Part shown: in pieces, positions 1 to 6,599 of the stretch
Layout: every line of letters begins with the position of its first letter
Position numbering within the stretch: position 1 is the first letter of the stretch
Assembly: GCA_046086225.1 (NCBI GenBank)
Contig: JBJSXF010000176.1
Coordinates: 1-8,932, forward strand
Length of the DNA stretch: 8,932 bases
From: JBJSXF01 sp046086225
Lineage (GTDB): Bacteria > Actinomycetota > Acidimicrobiia > IMCC26256 > PALSA-610
Direction of reading: 5' to 3'
Translations under genes and position numbers: made by a program
Notes under the pieces: generated by a model
Database searches by the model: none
What the model was told of the DNA's origin: nothing
The model's input: the letters and a program-made list of their open reading frames with translations, nothing else

Positions 1-915
1 AGCGACGGCGGCGACGATGAGGCCCAGGGCGATCGTCGCCCGGAAAGACAGCCGCAGGAAGTGCAGTCCGGCGTCGATCAACGCTTCAGCCGCGTCGCGT
101 GGTGGTCCGCCTTGAGGGATGTGGTCGAGGCTGTAGGCGGCGAGGAACGAGACGACCGCACCGGTGACACCCGTCGCGAGGGCGACACCGATGCCCCAGC
201 GCGTGACGGTCCGGCGGCGGTTCCCACTGAGCCAGATACCGGCCGCGAGCAACATGACCAGCGCGACGATCAGGGCGATTCGGGCGATGACGAGGAGGTG
301 GACGGCCGTGCGGGCCGCTTCGAGCCCCTTCGCGTCAAAGAGCTCGTACTTGATGGCGAGGTCGCCGATCGGGAGCTTGTTGAAGATGTCGAGCCCGCTT
401 TCGCTCAAACGCGTACGAACGACAATCACGATCTGGCTGACATCGAGGACGATCTTGCCGTTGTCGAGGGTGACCGACTTGCCTTCGCCCGTGAGGGCTT
501 TCTTCACCTCCTTGTGGGCGGTTCGGTTCGCGGCATCCCAGACTGCTGTGAACTGCTTCGTGCCGAGCGCGCGGTAGGTCGCGTCGTAGACGAAGCCTTG
601 CACGGCGTTGGTGATCGAGCCGGCGAGGAAGTCGGTCGGTCCGGGCAGTGCCTTCTCGGCCAACGACGTGACGTCCACCTTGCCCATCAGCCGGTCGGTG
701 ATCTCGGTGGCGAGGTAAGCGCGAACAGCCTCGTTGCTGGCCAGCGGCGAGACCGTTTCCACGTACCTGTCGGTATTGAGCAACTCCTGCTTCACGTACG
801 TCGCGACGAGTGTGAGCGGGGCGAGCACGCAACTGACGGCAATGCACGCAGCGCCGAGCCGTCGGCGCAGACGGCGGGGTGGCGCGGGCGTCGGAGTGGT
901 CGCGGTGGCGGTCAT
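1..915 (-). CDS. multi-pass membrane protein, C-terminus beyond the left edge
   Basis: Integral membrane protein of unknown function; 305 codons are present and the frame is still open at base 1, so the C-terminus is missing. The start is the ATG at 915, preceded by an AAGGA-type ribosome site about 8 nt upstream. Residues 1-19 are Thr/Pro/Arg-rich and positively charged. Hydrophobic segments lie at about 20-40, 203-229, 238-260 and 290-305 (cut by the edge). Between the first two is a soluble region of about 160 residues (about 41-202), which the charge pattern would place outside the cytoplasm. The layout of one N-terminal helix, a long extracytoplasmic domain and a helical bundle resembles uncharacterised actinobacterial membrane proteins; that comparison is from memory and untested. 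It lies 37 nt downstream of the K+ channel gene on the same strand, so co-transcription is likely. A long open frame also exists on the opposite strand but reads as low-complexity charged sequence. The reading frame is secure; the function is unknown. Confidence 0.85.
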   Translation of the reverse strand, partial: MTATATTPTPAPPRRLRRRLGAACIAVSCVLAPLTLVATYVKQELLNTDRYVETVSPLASNEAVRAYLATEITDRLMGKVDVTSLAEKALPGPTDFLAGSITNAVQGFVYDATYRALGTKQFTAVWDAANRTAHKEVKKALTGEGKSVTLDNGKIVLDVSQIVIVVRTRLSESGLDIFNKLPIGDLAIKYELFDAKGLEAARTAVHLLVIARIALIVALVMLLAAGIWLSGNRRRTVTRWGIGVALATGVTGAVVSFLAAYSLDHIPQGGPPRDAAEALIDAGLHFLRLSFRATIALGLIVAAVA

Positions 916-952
916 GGCGCAGATCCTTCCATGGGGACGGTCGGGGGTGCGG

Positions 953-1522
953 TCAATCGCCGGGCGGTGGGAGATCGGCCGTCAGCTCGGCGCCCGGGGC
1001 TTGACGGCGCTTGGCCTCTCGGGAGCCGAGCCCGACGATGAGGCGCACGACCCCGCCGATGAGCACGAAGTTCAGGATCATCTGGCTCGTCACGAGGAGG
1101 CGGGCCGGATCGGTCTTGGGCACGATGTCGCCGAAGCCGACGGTGGAGAGCACGGTCACGGTGAAGTAGATGCCCTGGGTTTTCGACAGGGCGCGGTTGA
1201 ACGAGGTCGGATCGGAGCGGGACATCGTCACGTAGTTGGCCGCGTAGATGACGATGAACAAGGGGACGAGGATCCCGAGGGCCACGACCGCCCGGCGCAG
1301 CGGACGCTCGTGGCGGGCGATGGACCGGGCCTGCCAGCCGAGCACGATCGTGAAGACGGTGATACCGGCGAGGAGTCGGGGCCAGATCGCCTCGCGGGGA
1401 TCGGGCGCGAAGGGGAGGACGGCGTAGGCGACGATGATCGCGACGGCGCTGGCGAGGGCGAGCACGGCGGTCGCGCCGATCTCCCGGCGGGTGACGTGGT
1501 GCGGCTCGATGTCCCCGATCAT
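953..1522 (-). CDS. potassium channel family protein (Ion_trans_2 type)
   Basis: A 189-residue K+-selective channel subunit expected in the cytoplasmic membrane. The signature is the filter TVGFGD at residues 127-132, preceded by the amphipathic pore helix at about 114-126. Hydrophobic helices lie at about 15-38, 48-65 and 78-99 before the pore, and about 144-165 after it. This gives four helices with the pore between the third and fourth, like other small bacterial four-helix channels. The tail (166-189) is short, basic then Pro-rich, with no RCK/TrkA-N regulatory domain, so nucleotide gating by its own chain is not apparent. No Arg-rich S4 voltage sensor is visible. The chosen ATG has GGGGGAG 5 nt upstream. 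The frame stays open to 2344 on this strand, but that extension crosses the divergent PAS-GGDEF gene and is low-complexity Ser/Arg sequence, so it is excluded. First gene of a probable two-gene operon with the membrane protein at 1-915. Confidence 0.92.
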   Translation of the reverse strand: MIGDIEPHHVTRREIGATAVLALASAVAIIVAYAVLPFAPDPREAIWPRLLAGITVFTIVLGWQARSIARHERPLRRAVVALGILVPLFIVIYAANYVTMSRSDPTSFNRALSKTQGIYFTVTVLSTVGFGDIVPKTDPARLLVTSQMILNFVLIGGVVRLIVGLGSREAKRRQAPGAELTADLPPPGD

Positions 1523-1673
1523 CCTGGCTCCCCCCGGGGCCGGACTGGGCGGCTCCCGGCGAGTCACGGTATCGGGGGCTGCCGAACGGACCGATCCCGA
1601 CTCCTCAGGTTCGCCCCGATCCGGCCGATTCGGGAGGAGAAGGGCTCGACGTGGGGGACTCGAGGAGGCAGCC
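1523..1673. promoter_or_regulatory. divergent intergenic region between K+ channel and diguanylate cyclase genes
   Basis: These 151 nt separate two genes read outward, so promoters for both should lie here. SD-like sites are clear on each side: GGGGGAG for the minus gene and GAGGAGG at 1662-1668 for the plus gene. I see no convincing -10/-35 pair and no strong palindrome, so no specific promoter is called. Confidence 0.45.
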
Positions 1674-3284
1674 GTGGAGATCACCGACCCGGAGCTCGGC
1701 AAGATCGTCGAGGACTTCGTCGCGGAGAGCACCGGTGATGTCGTCGTCGTGAGCGACGCCGACGGTGGGCTCGTCTGGGTGTCGCCGTCAGCGGAGCGCA
1801 TCATGGGCTGGGACGGCTCCGACATCTCGGGTCGGCCCGCCCACGAGTTCCTCCACGAGGAGGATCTCCCGACGCTGCTGGAGCTGCGCGCCCACCACGA
1901 GGCGGCCGCCGCGCTCATTCGGATCAAGCGCTTCGACGGATCGTTCCTCTGGTGCCGGGTGTTCTCACGACCGATCCGCGGCGACGACGGCGAGTATCGG
2001 GGTCGGGTCTCGGTATTCCGCGACGTGAACGTCGAGGTGGAGAGCCGGCATGCGCTCGCCGAGTCGGAGGAGTGGTACCGACTGCTCGTGGAGAACGTCA
2101 CCGATTTCGTCACGATGGCGAGCCCTGACGGAAAGTTCACCTGGGCTTCGGCTTCGCTCACCAGGGTCATGGGCTGGCAGCCCGAGGAGGTGCTCGGCCA
2201 GGTCGTGGTGTCGTACCTGCATCCGCACGACGTGCCCGGCTTGCTGGCGCTGCGCGAGCAGCTGGCCGAGGGTCGGTCTTCGATCCTCCGGGCCCGCGCC
2301 CTGCGGTCCGACGGCACGTACCGGTGGCTGGAGCTCAACGTCAAGCCGATCTACGAGAAGGGTGAGCTGGTCGGGCGCCTCACCGCCTACCGCGACGTGC
2401 ACGCCGAGGTGGAGGCCCAGGAGCGGCTCGCCAAGTCGGAGCGTCTGTTCCGGATGCTCGCTGAGAACGCGACCGACGTGGTGGCGTACGCGGACGACGG
2501 CCTGCTCGCCTGGGTGTCGCCGTCGGTCACCGCGGCGCTCGGTTGGGAGCCTGCCGACCTGGTGGGGAAGTCGCTCATCGCCTACGCGCACCCCGCCGAC
2601 GTGACGACGGTGGCCGAGCAGCAGGCGATCGCCCTGCACGGCATGTCGCGCCGTCGGTTCCGGCTGCGCAACCGCAGCGGTCACTTCAACTGGGTCGAGA
2701 GCCACGCCGGCCCGTACCGCGACGGCGAGGGGGCTGCGGGCGGATGGGTGACCTCGTTCCGGGTGGTGGACGATCTCGTGCGGGCCGAGGAGGTGCTCGA
2801 CCGTCGGGCGCGCTTCGATGCGCTCACCGGTCTCATCAACCGGCAGGAGGTGTTCGAGCAGCTCGAGGCCGAGGGGCGACGGACCGGTCAGGAGATCGCG
2901 GTGCTGTTCTGTGACCTCGACCGCCTCAAGGAGATCAACGATTCGTTCGGCCACGCGGCCGGCGACGAGGTGCTGCGCGTGGTTGCCGAACGGGCCCGGA
3001 TGGCGATCCGCCGCGATGACATCGCCGGTCGGATCGGGGGCGACGAGTTCCTCGTCGTGCTGCACGGTGTGCACGGGCTCGACGAGGCTCGGGCGAAGGC
3101 CGAGGATGTGCGGCGGTCGGTCTCGGAGCCGGTCGCACTCGCCGGCGGCTGCTACTCGCCGTCGCTCAGCATCGGGGTGACCCTCGCGCAGTCGGGTGAG
3201 GACGTCGCGGCGCTCATCGGGCGGGCCGATGAGGCGATGTATGCGGCGAAGCGCGCCGGCCGTGGTCGGGTTGTCACGTTCTGA
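1674..3284 (+). CDS. triple-PAS diguanylate cyclase (PAS-PAS-PAS-GGDEF)
   Basis: A 536-residue soluble sensor enzyme predicted to make cyclic di-GMP from two GTP in response to signals sensed by its PAS domains. Three PAS/PAC units lie at about 17-122, 134-246 and 258-370, each with a W(V/A)S/A-S-x(n)-MGW/ALGW-type core and a closing strand. Helical linkers (about 120-135, 243-258, 366-380) fit signal transmission. The GGDEF domain spans about 378-536: DALTGLINR at 382-390, metal and GTP residues in DLD (414-416) and IND (421-423), and the catalytic loop GGDEF at 455-459, all intact. An inhibitory I-site RxxD (446-449) sits exactly five residues before GGDEF, so product feedback is expected. 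There is no EAL or HD-GYP domain, transmembrane helix or signal peptide. I chose the GTG start because GAGGAGG (1662-1668) precedes it by 5 nt; the frame is open back to 1434, but that extension overlaps the divergent channel gene. No ligand-specific PAS residue such as a heme His or flavin Cys is obvious. Confidence 0.95.
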   Translation: MEITDPELGKIVEDFVAESTGDVVVVSDADGGLVWVSPSAERIMGWDGSDISGRPAHEFLHEEDLPTLLELRAHHEAAAALIRIKRFDGSFLWCRVFSRPIRGDDGEYRGRVSVFRDVNVEVESRHALAESEEWYRLLVENVTDFVTMASPDGKFTWASASLTRVMGWQPEEVLGQVVVSYLHPHDVPGLLALREQLAEGRSSILRARALRSDGTYRWLELNVKPIYEKGELVGRLTAYRDVHAEVEAQERLAKSERLFRMLAENATDVVAYADDGLLAWVSPSVTAALGWEPADLVGKSLIAYAHPADVTTVAEQQAIALHGMSRRRFRLRNRSGHFNWVESHAGPYRDGEGAAGGWVTSFRVVDDLVRAEEVLDRRARFDALTGLINRQEVFEQLEAEGRRTGQEIAVLFCDLDRLKEINDSFGHAAGDEVLRVVAERARMAIRRDDIAGRIGGDEFLVVLHGVHGLDEARAKAEDVRRSVSEPVALAGGCYSPSLSIGVTLAQSGEDVAALIGRADEAMYAAKRAGRGRVVTF

Positions 3285-3337
3285 GGTGGTTGTCGCGGTC
3301 GTCCGTGCGGGCCGAGTGACGCGGCTGACGGGCTGGG

Positions 3338-3379
3338 CGCTCCGGCCCGGGGGTGACCGGATGAGCCGCTTCCGGAGCG
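3338..3379 (+). terminator. probable terminator after the diguanylate cyclase gene
   Basis: A perfect 8-bp inverted repeat, CGCTCCGG (3338-3345) and CCGGAGCG (3372-3379), begins 54 nt after the PAS-GGDEF stop. The loop can itself fold through CCGG (3347-3350) with CCGG (3357-3360). A pyrimidine-rich stretch, ATTCCTCTT (3386-3394), follows instead of a pure T-run. The position suits an intrinsic terminator insulating the next gene, but the long loop and weak T-tract leave this uncertain. The rest of the 140-nt gap 3285-3424 shows nothing else I can support. Confidence 0.4.
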
Positions 3380-3424
3380 ATACACATTCCTCTTGCCGTT
3401 CGTCGGACAGGATCGGGGTCGATT

Positions 3425-3643
3425 GTGGGATTCGGTCGAGGTGTGCGCTGGTTGCGGCTCTTGGGGCTGGTCACGGCGGTGGCGGTGCTCGGGGCGGCGT
3501 GTGGTTCGTCGGAGTCGTCTGATGGTCCGGGGCCGGCGGAGGGCTGGCAGGTGTCGTTGACGGGGGCCGACGGTCAGCCGTTACCGAAGGCCGAGGTGAA
3601 GAGTGGCCGGACGTTCCCGGCTCTCGTACTGGGCGGCACGTAG
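3425..3643 (+). CDS. lipoprotein signal peptide and start of an extracytoplasmic domain (N-terminal segment)
   Basis: A 72-residue product if translation stops at the amber codon. It has a classic lipoprotein leader: Arg residues at 5, 8 and 11, a hydrophobic core at about 12-24, and a lipobox ending LGAAC with the lipidated Cys at residue 26. A Ser/Gly/Pro-rich tether follows (27-39), then the first strands of a beta-type domain (about 40-72), which ends abruptly. This is far too short for a functional surface lipoprotein, so it is probably a truncated product. The GTG start has only a weak GGGG at 3415-3418, 6 nt upstream; AGGA at 3409-3412 is 12 nt away. No other in-frame start would keep the leader. 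Confidence 0.55.
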   Translation: MGFGRGVRWLRLLGLVTAVAVLGAACGSSESSDGPGPAEGWQVSLTGADGQPLPKAEVKSGRTFPALVLGGT

Positions 3644-4759
3644 GTGGTGAGTGCGACGGTGCCGTCGGCGCTGCGGTCGGAGTTGGCCGGGGAGACAGTG
3701 GAGTTGCAGCACCGGTCGGGGGCCGACGGTGAGTGGACGACGGTGAAGGAGGTTCGCGTCGATGCCGACGGTCGCATCCGTGAGGAGTTCACCGCCGGCA
3801 AGGAGCTGACCCACCGGCACGACTATCGGATCGCAGTGGTGGAGTCGGGTGCGTCAGGATCGTCACCGACGACGAAGGGTGCGGCGGCCGCTGCGGGTGG
3901 GGTCCGGCTGATGTCGGCGGCCCGGCCCGCGCAGGTGACGGCCACGACGAGTGACACGACGACGGCGGTCGGGATCGTGCAGTTCGTCGTCCAGATCGTC
4001 AACAACACGGGGAACAACCTGAACCTCTACATCCCGACCGCTCAGTCGAACGGCACCTACAACGAGGGCGAGGTGGCGCTCGCGAGCGGGGAGACGAAGT
4101 CGCTGCTCTACACGAATCCGCCGCCGGGTTCCGGAGTGCACTTCCGGGCCAACAAGCAGAAGTGCTTCGGCGGCTGCACCGATTACGTCATGAACTGGAA
4201 GTGGTACCCGACCGTGTCGGGGACGACGGAGCCGATGCCGGGCTACACGGCCTGTGGGGCGTCGCTGCCGCAGTTCACCTCGAACCAGGTCTACAAGGTC
4301 GAGTTGAACGACAAGATGTTCACGAACAGCAACTTCGCGGCCGGGCTGCTCTCGGGTCAGATCGGCGGTGACGGCACCGGCTACAAGACCTGCACCTTCG
4401 ACCTCGAGTCGAAGTTCGTCAACTGGATGCAGAGCAATCCGGTGAAGGGATTCCTGGTGGTCGCCGCGGCCACAGCCCTGATCGTCGCTGCGGTAGTGCT
4501 GACCGTCGCGACGGCCGGGGTGGCCGCGCCCCTCGACGTAGCTTTCGAGGAACTCCTCGTGGATGAGGTCGTCGAGGTGGCCACGGAAGATGCCGCGACC
4601 GACGCGGCCGGCGACCTCGCGGAGCCGGCGATCGAGGCCGCCGAGGGCGCCCTCCCCGATCCGGCCGGACCCGACTACTTCGAGTTCGTTCCTGAAACTC
4701 CGGCGACCGATATCTGGGGGAACGCCGTCACGATCTCCAACTACGTATTCGCGGGGTAG
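3644..4759 (+). CDS. uncharacterised extracytoplasmic/membrane protein, segment after the amber codon
   Basis: A 371-residue frame that could start at GTG 3644 or GTG 3647, directly after the TAG, or at GTG 3659. None has a good SD upstream, and AGGTGG at 3642-3647 overlaps the stop. On its own it would lack an export signal, which argues that it belongs with the upstream lipoprotein leader. Numbering from 3644: residues 1-68 look like the rest of an Ig-like beta domain; 69-106 are an Ala/Ser/Thr-rich linker; 107-255 form a second domain rich in Asn, Thr and aromatic residues with four Cys (174, 178, 204, 250) that could form two disulfides outside the cytoplasm. A hydrophobic helix follows at about 269-297, then a strongly acidic, Ala-rich tail (298-371) ending in Asn/Tyr/Phe-containing strands. 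I do not recognise the family. The gene converges on the minus-strand gene ending at 4817. Confidence 0.7.
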   Translation: MVSATVPSALRSELAGETVELQHRSGADGEWTTVKEVRVDADGRIREEFTAGKELTHRHDYRIAVVESGASGSSPTTKGAAAAAGGVRLMSAARPAQVTATTSDTTTAVGIVQFVVQIVNNTGNNLNLYIPTAQSNGTYNEGEVALASGETKSLLYTNPPPGSGVHFRANKQKCFGGCTDYVMNWKWYPTVSGTTEPMPGYTACGASLPQFTSNQVYKVELNDKMFTNSNFAAGLLSGQIGGDGTGYKTCTFDLESKFVNWMQSNPVKGFLVVAAATALIVAAVVLTVATAGVAAPLDVAFEELLVDEVVEVATEDAATDAAGDLAEPAIEAAEGALPDPAGPDYFEFVPETPATDIWGNAVTISNYVFAG

Positions 4760-4790
4760 TGCCGCGAAGGTCTTCGCCGACGGCACCTTT
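4759..4790 (+). terminator. hairpin terminator at the lipoprotein gene end
   Basis: GTGCCG (4759-4764) pairs with CGGCAC (4781-4786), and inside it CGAA (4765-4768) can pair with TTCG (4773-4776), giving a compound stem that starts in the stop codon. It is followed by CTTT. The position between convergent genes supports a terminator; the T-tract is short. Confidence 0.5.
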
Positions 4791-4806
4791 CCGGGTCGAG
4801 CCGACG

Positions 4807-4826
4807 CCTCGCCGGGTCAGGCGAGG
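4807..4826 (-). terminator. hairpin overlapping the stop of the 559-residue gene
   Basis: CCTCGCC (4807-4813) and GGCGAGG (4820-4826) form a perfect 7-bp stem with a 6-nt loop that contains most of the minus-strand stop codon (4817-4819). No T-run follows on the minus strand. Together with the neighbouring hairpin at 4759-4790 it could separate the two convergent transcripts. Confidence 0.35.
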
Positions 4827-6496
4827 TGCTGCTCGCGTGCCGCGAGCGCCGGTTCGACCGTTGCGAGCCACGCGGCTCGTGCCGTCCCGTCGGCGTCGGT
4901 CGGGCGACCGGCGGCTTCTCGATGGTGCTGGAGGGCGACGTCGTAGACCGGGACGCTGCCTGCGTCGAAGTACTTCGGCTTCTTCGTGTGGCGGCCCTCG
5001 CCGCCGGCGTTGAGCGTGCACGCAGCGCGACCCTCGGTGAGGCGGTACGCGGGGAGGAGTCCCTGCTCCCACGTCACGACGTCGGCACGGGTCACGAACC
5101 AGTAGACGGGGTCGGCGACGGTCTGCTCGTCGCTCCCGTCGGGATGGGTGACCGAGCGCGCGACATCCGGGAAGTCGCGTGCGACGCGCTCGTGGCTCGC
5201 GCACCAGGACCGTCCGGTGATGGACGCTCGCCGGCGCAGGGTGTGATCGTCGGTGATGACGAGCGAGGCGTGCTGGTTCGACCACAGCTTCGCGGCGTGG
5301 CCGTGGATCGCGTTCCCGGGGTGGTAGGGGATGAGCACGTGGGCACGGCCCCGTCGTTCGGCCACGAGAGCGGCTCCGCCGATCTGACCGTTCCGGGGTG
5401 AAGCACCGGGGAGGCCGGTCGCATCGACGGTCGCCTGAATGGTCTCGAACTGAGCGGCGAGCAGATCGGTCAACGGGATCGGATCCGACGCGTCGGGGTC
5501 GGTCGCGGGGTCGGTCGCGGGGTCGGCGGTTCTGTCGGGGGAATTCACGACCGCTTCCTTCACGAAGAGATTCTGCGAGCACTGGGTGAAGACCTCGGCG
5601 GTCCCACCGACCAGGTAGCCCAGGATCGCGTCCTCCGATTCCGCCTGTGAGCGGTGCGCGGCGAGATCGGTGTCGGTGAGGGCGTAGTCGCGGGCAAGTT
5701 GCTCGGGCGAGACGCACTCCACCCCGTGGAGGGTGAGGTGGAGTCCCATGGCGTCGGGGTCGGTCTGGTGGAGCGCGAGCAGCGCCAGCCATCCGGTCCG
5801 CCGGGCGGCGTCCACGAGGGCGACGACGCTGCCGAGGTGGCTACGCGATCGGGAGTTCTTGATCCCCGGCATCGCGGCGGTCTCGCTCCCGCGACGCTCG
5901 GTGTCGAGGTGCGGCGGCATCGGCCCGCTGCCGTGGAGCCAAGCGGTCGTCGCCTGATCAGCGGCGGAGTCGCCGGTTCGCGGGACGAGTACGGCGACGG
6001 CGACGGCGCGGTCGGTCAGGACGAGGATCGGACGGGTCGAATGCCCGGGGTGCCGCGGCATCATCGCGGTCACGCTCTCCCGGTGGCGGCCCCACAAGCG
6101 GCCGCGCGGTTCGGTGCTGCTCGCCGCGAGCACCTGCGTTGCGGTCGCGGCGAAGGCCCCCATCACGGCGGTGCACGTCTGGCGGTACTGCGAGCGGTAG
6201 AAGAAGTCGGCCTGCCCGACCACGATCGGCTTCTTGCCGCGGGCGCTCTCGGAACCGGTCCCCTCCGATTCGTCACTGCGATCGGCGGCCCGTCGCGTGG
6301 CGAGGGTCGCGCTGACCTGGTATTGGACGACGTGCTCGGCGGCGGGCCCGGGCTGGCCGGGCCGGCGCAACCGTCTCTCGGCGAGTTGCGCTCGCAGTGC
6401 CGGCGGGCTCATCTCGAGGATGCGGAGCGCCCGGAGTCGTCCGGGGCGGAGTCGGTACGCCCAGTGCTCGTGTTGTACCTCGTGCGCTTCTGACAT
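4817..6496 (-). CDS. uncharacterised 559-residue protein, divergent from TetR
   Basis: I do not recognise this protein. There is no signal peptide and no clear transmembrane helix, so it is probably cytoplasmic. Residues 1-60 are Arg/Leu-rich and helical-looking; 66-90 are a charged, low-complexity linker. A first folded region (about 90-315) has hydrophobic beta-like strands such as PILVLTDRAVAVAVLVP (156-172) and WLALLALHQ (236-244). A Pro/Asp linker (about 318-342) carries an ATDP repeat. A second folded region (about 343-530) contains the most family-like stretch: IPYHPGNAIHGHAAKLWSN (389-407), then SLVITDDH (411-418), WCASH (431-435) and VYWFVTRADVVTWE (464-477). The clustered His, Asn, Asp and Cys could bind metal or ligand, but no known motif matches. 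The ATG is the only plausible start: GGAGGG abuts it with essentially no spacer, and the next in-frame ATG (codon 29) has no SD. The divergent TetR gene 97-103 nt away suggests repression by TetR, possibly relieved by a small molecule. Confidence 0.8.
   Translation of the reverse strand: MSEAHEVQHEHWAYRLRPGRLRALRILEMSPPALRAQLAERRLRRPGQPGPAAEHVVQYQVSATLATRRAADRSDESEGTGSESARGKKPIVVGQADFFYRSQYRQTCTAVMGAFAATATQVLAASSTEPRGRLWGRHRESVTAMMPRHPGHSTRPILVLTDRAVAVAVLVPRTGDSAADQATTAWLHGSGPMPPHLDTERRGSETAAMPGIKNSRSRSHLGSVVALVDAARRTGWLALLALHQTDPDAMGLHLTLHGVECVSPEQLARDYALTDTDLAAHRSQAESEDAILGYLVGGTAEVFTQCSQNLFVKEAVVNSPDRTADPATDPATDPDASDPIPLTDLLAAQFETIQATVDATGLPGASPRNGQIGGAALVAERRGRAHVLIPYHPGNAIHGHAAKLWSNQHASLVITDDHTLRRRASITGRSWCASHERVARDFPDVARSVTHPDGSDEQTVADPVYWFVTRADVVTWEQGLLPAYRLTEGRAACTLNAGGEGRHTKKPKYFDAGSVPVYDVALQHHREAAGRPTDADGTARAAWLATVEPALAAREQHLA
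5495..5526. repeat. 12-bp in-frame tandem repeat in the linker of the 559-residue gene
   Basis: The unit GGGGTCGGTCGC occurs at 5495-5506 and 5507-5518, followed by a partial third copy at 5519-5526. The period is a multiple of three and encodes repeated Ala-Thr-Asp-Pro on the minus strand, in the linker at about residues 324-334. Copy number could vary between strains without breaking the frame. Confidence 0.8.
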
Positions 6497-6599
6497 CCCT
6501 CCGATGATCGCAGAAGAACTCAGTAGACTTCTCGTACATTCGTTCCGTCTCAGTCCGCCGGTTTCCCTCTCGGCGAGCGATAATGTGGAGGGTATGCCC
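6497..6599. promoter_or_regulatory. divergent promoter/operator region between the unknown gene and TetR
   Basis: About 100 nt between outward-facing genes, noticeably more AT-rich than the surroundings. For the plus strand, TACATT (6535-6540) and GATAAT (6579-6584) are -10-like; neither has a good -35. AGAAG (6512-6516) and CTTCT (6528-6532) form a 5-bp inverted repeat spanning 21 nt, and the offset ACTCAGT (6518-6524) is a small palindrome. Either could be part of a TetR operator, but the symmetry is imperfect. The SD for TetR is GGAGGG at 6587-6592. Confidence 0.45.

Larger units (their letters stand above)
3425..4759 (+). pseudogene. lipoprotein gene split by an in-frame amber codon (possible pseudogene)
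   Basis: One reading frame runs from the GTG at 3425 to the TAG at 4757-4759 (445 codons) with a single interruption, the TAG at 3641-3643. Sequence on both sides looks like parts of one protein. The lipobox N-terminus and the start of a beta-rich region lie before the stop, and the beta-rich region continues immediately after it. No frameshift or deletion accompanies the stop, and codon use is similar on both sides. This suggests a recent nonsense mutation, a base-call error, stop-codon readthrough or reinitiation; the sequence alone cannot choose between them. The two segments are described separately. Confidence 0.6.

Noticed and set aside
61..1041. Long plus-strand open frame opposite the left membrane protein and channel genes
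   Set aside because: Its translation is a low-complexity Arg/Gly/Asp-rich shadow; the minus strand gives coherent membrane helices and a good ribosome site.
1434..1673. N-terminal extension of the PAS-GGDEF protein
   Set aside because: It overlaps the divergent channel gene and its promoter; GTG 1674 has an ideal GAGGAGG.
1523..2344. N-terminal extension of the K+ channel frame
   Set aside because: It crosses the PAS-GGDEF gene antisense and reads as Ser/Arg-rich filler; the ATG at 1522 has a good SD.
1965..3074. Long minus-strand frame inside the diguanylate cyclase gene
   Set aside because: His/Arg/Val-rich antisense shadow of a clearly identified gene.
4728..5792. Second minus-strand frame overlapping the 559-residue gene
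   Set aside because: Extremely Arg/Pro-rich translation typical of a wrong frame in high-GC DNA; the 4817-6496 frame has balanced composition.
5654..6493. Plus-strand frame opposite the 559-residue gene
   Set aside because: Gly/Arg/Val-rich antisense shadow with no recognisable domain.
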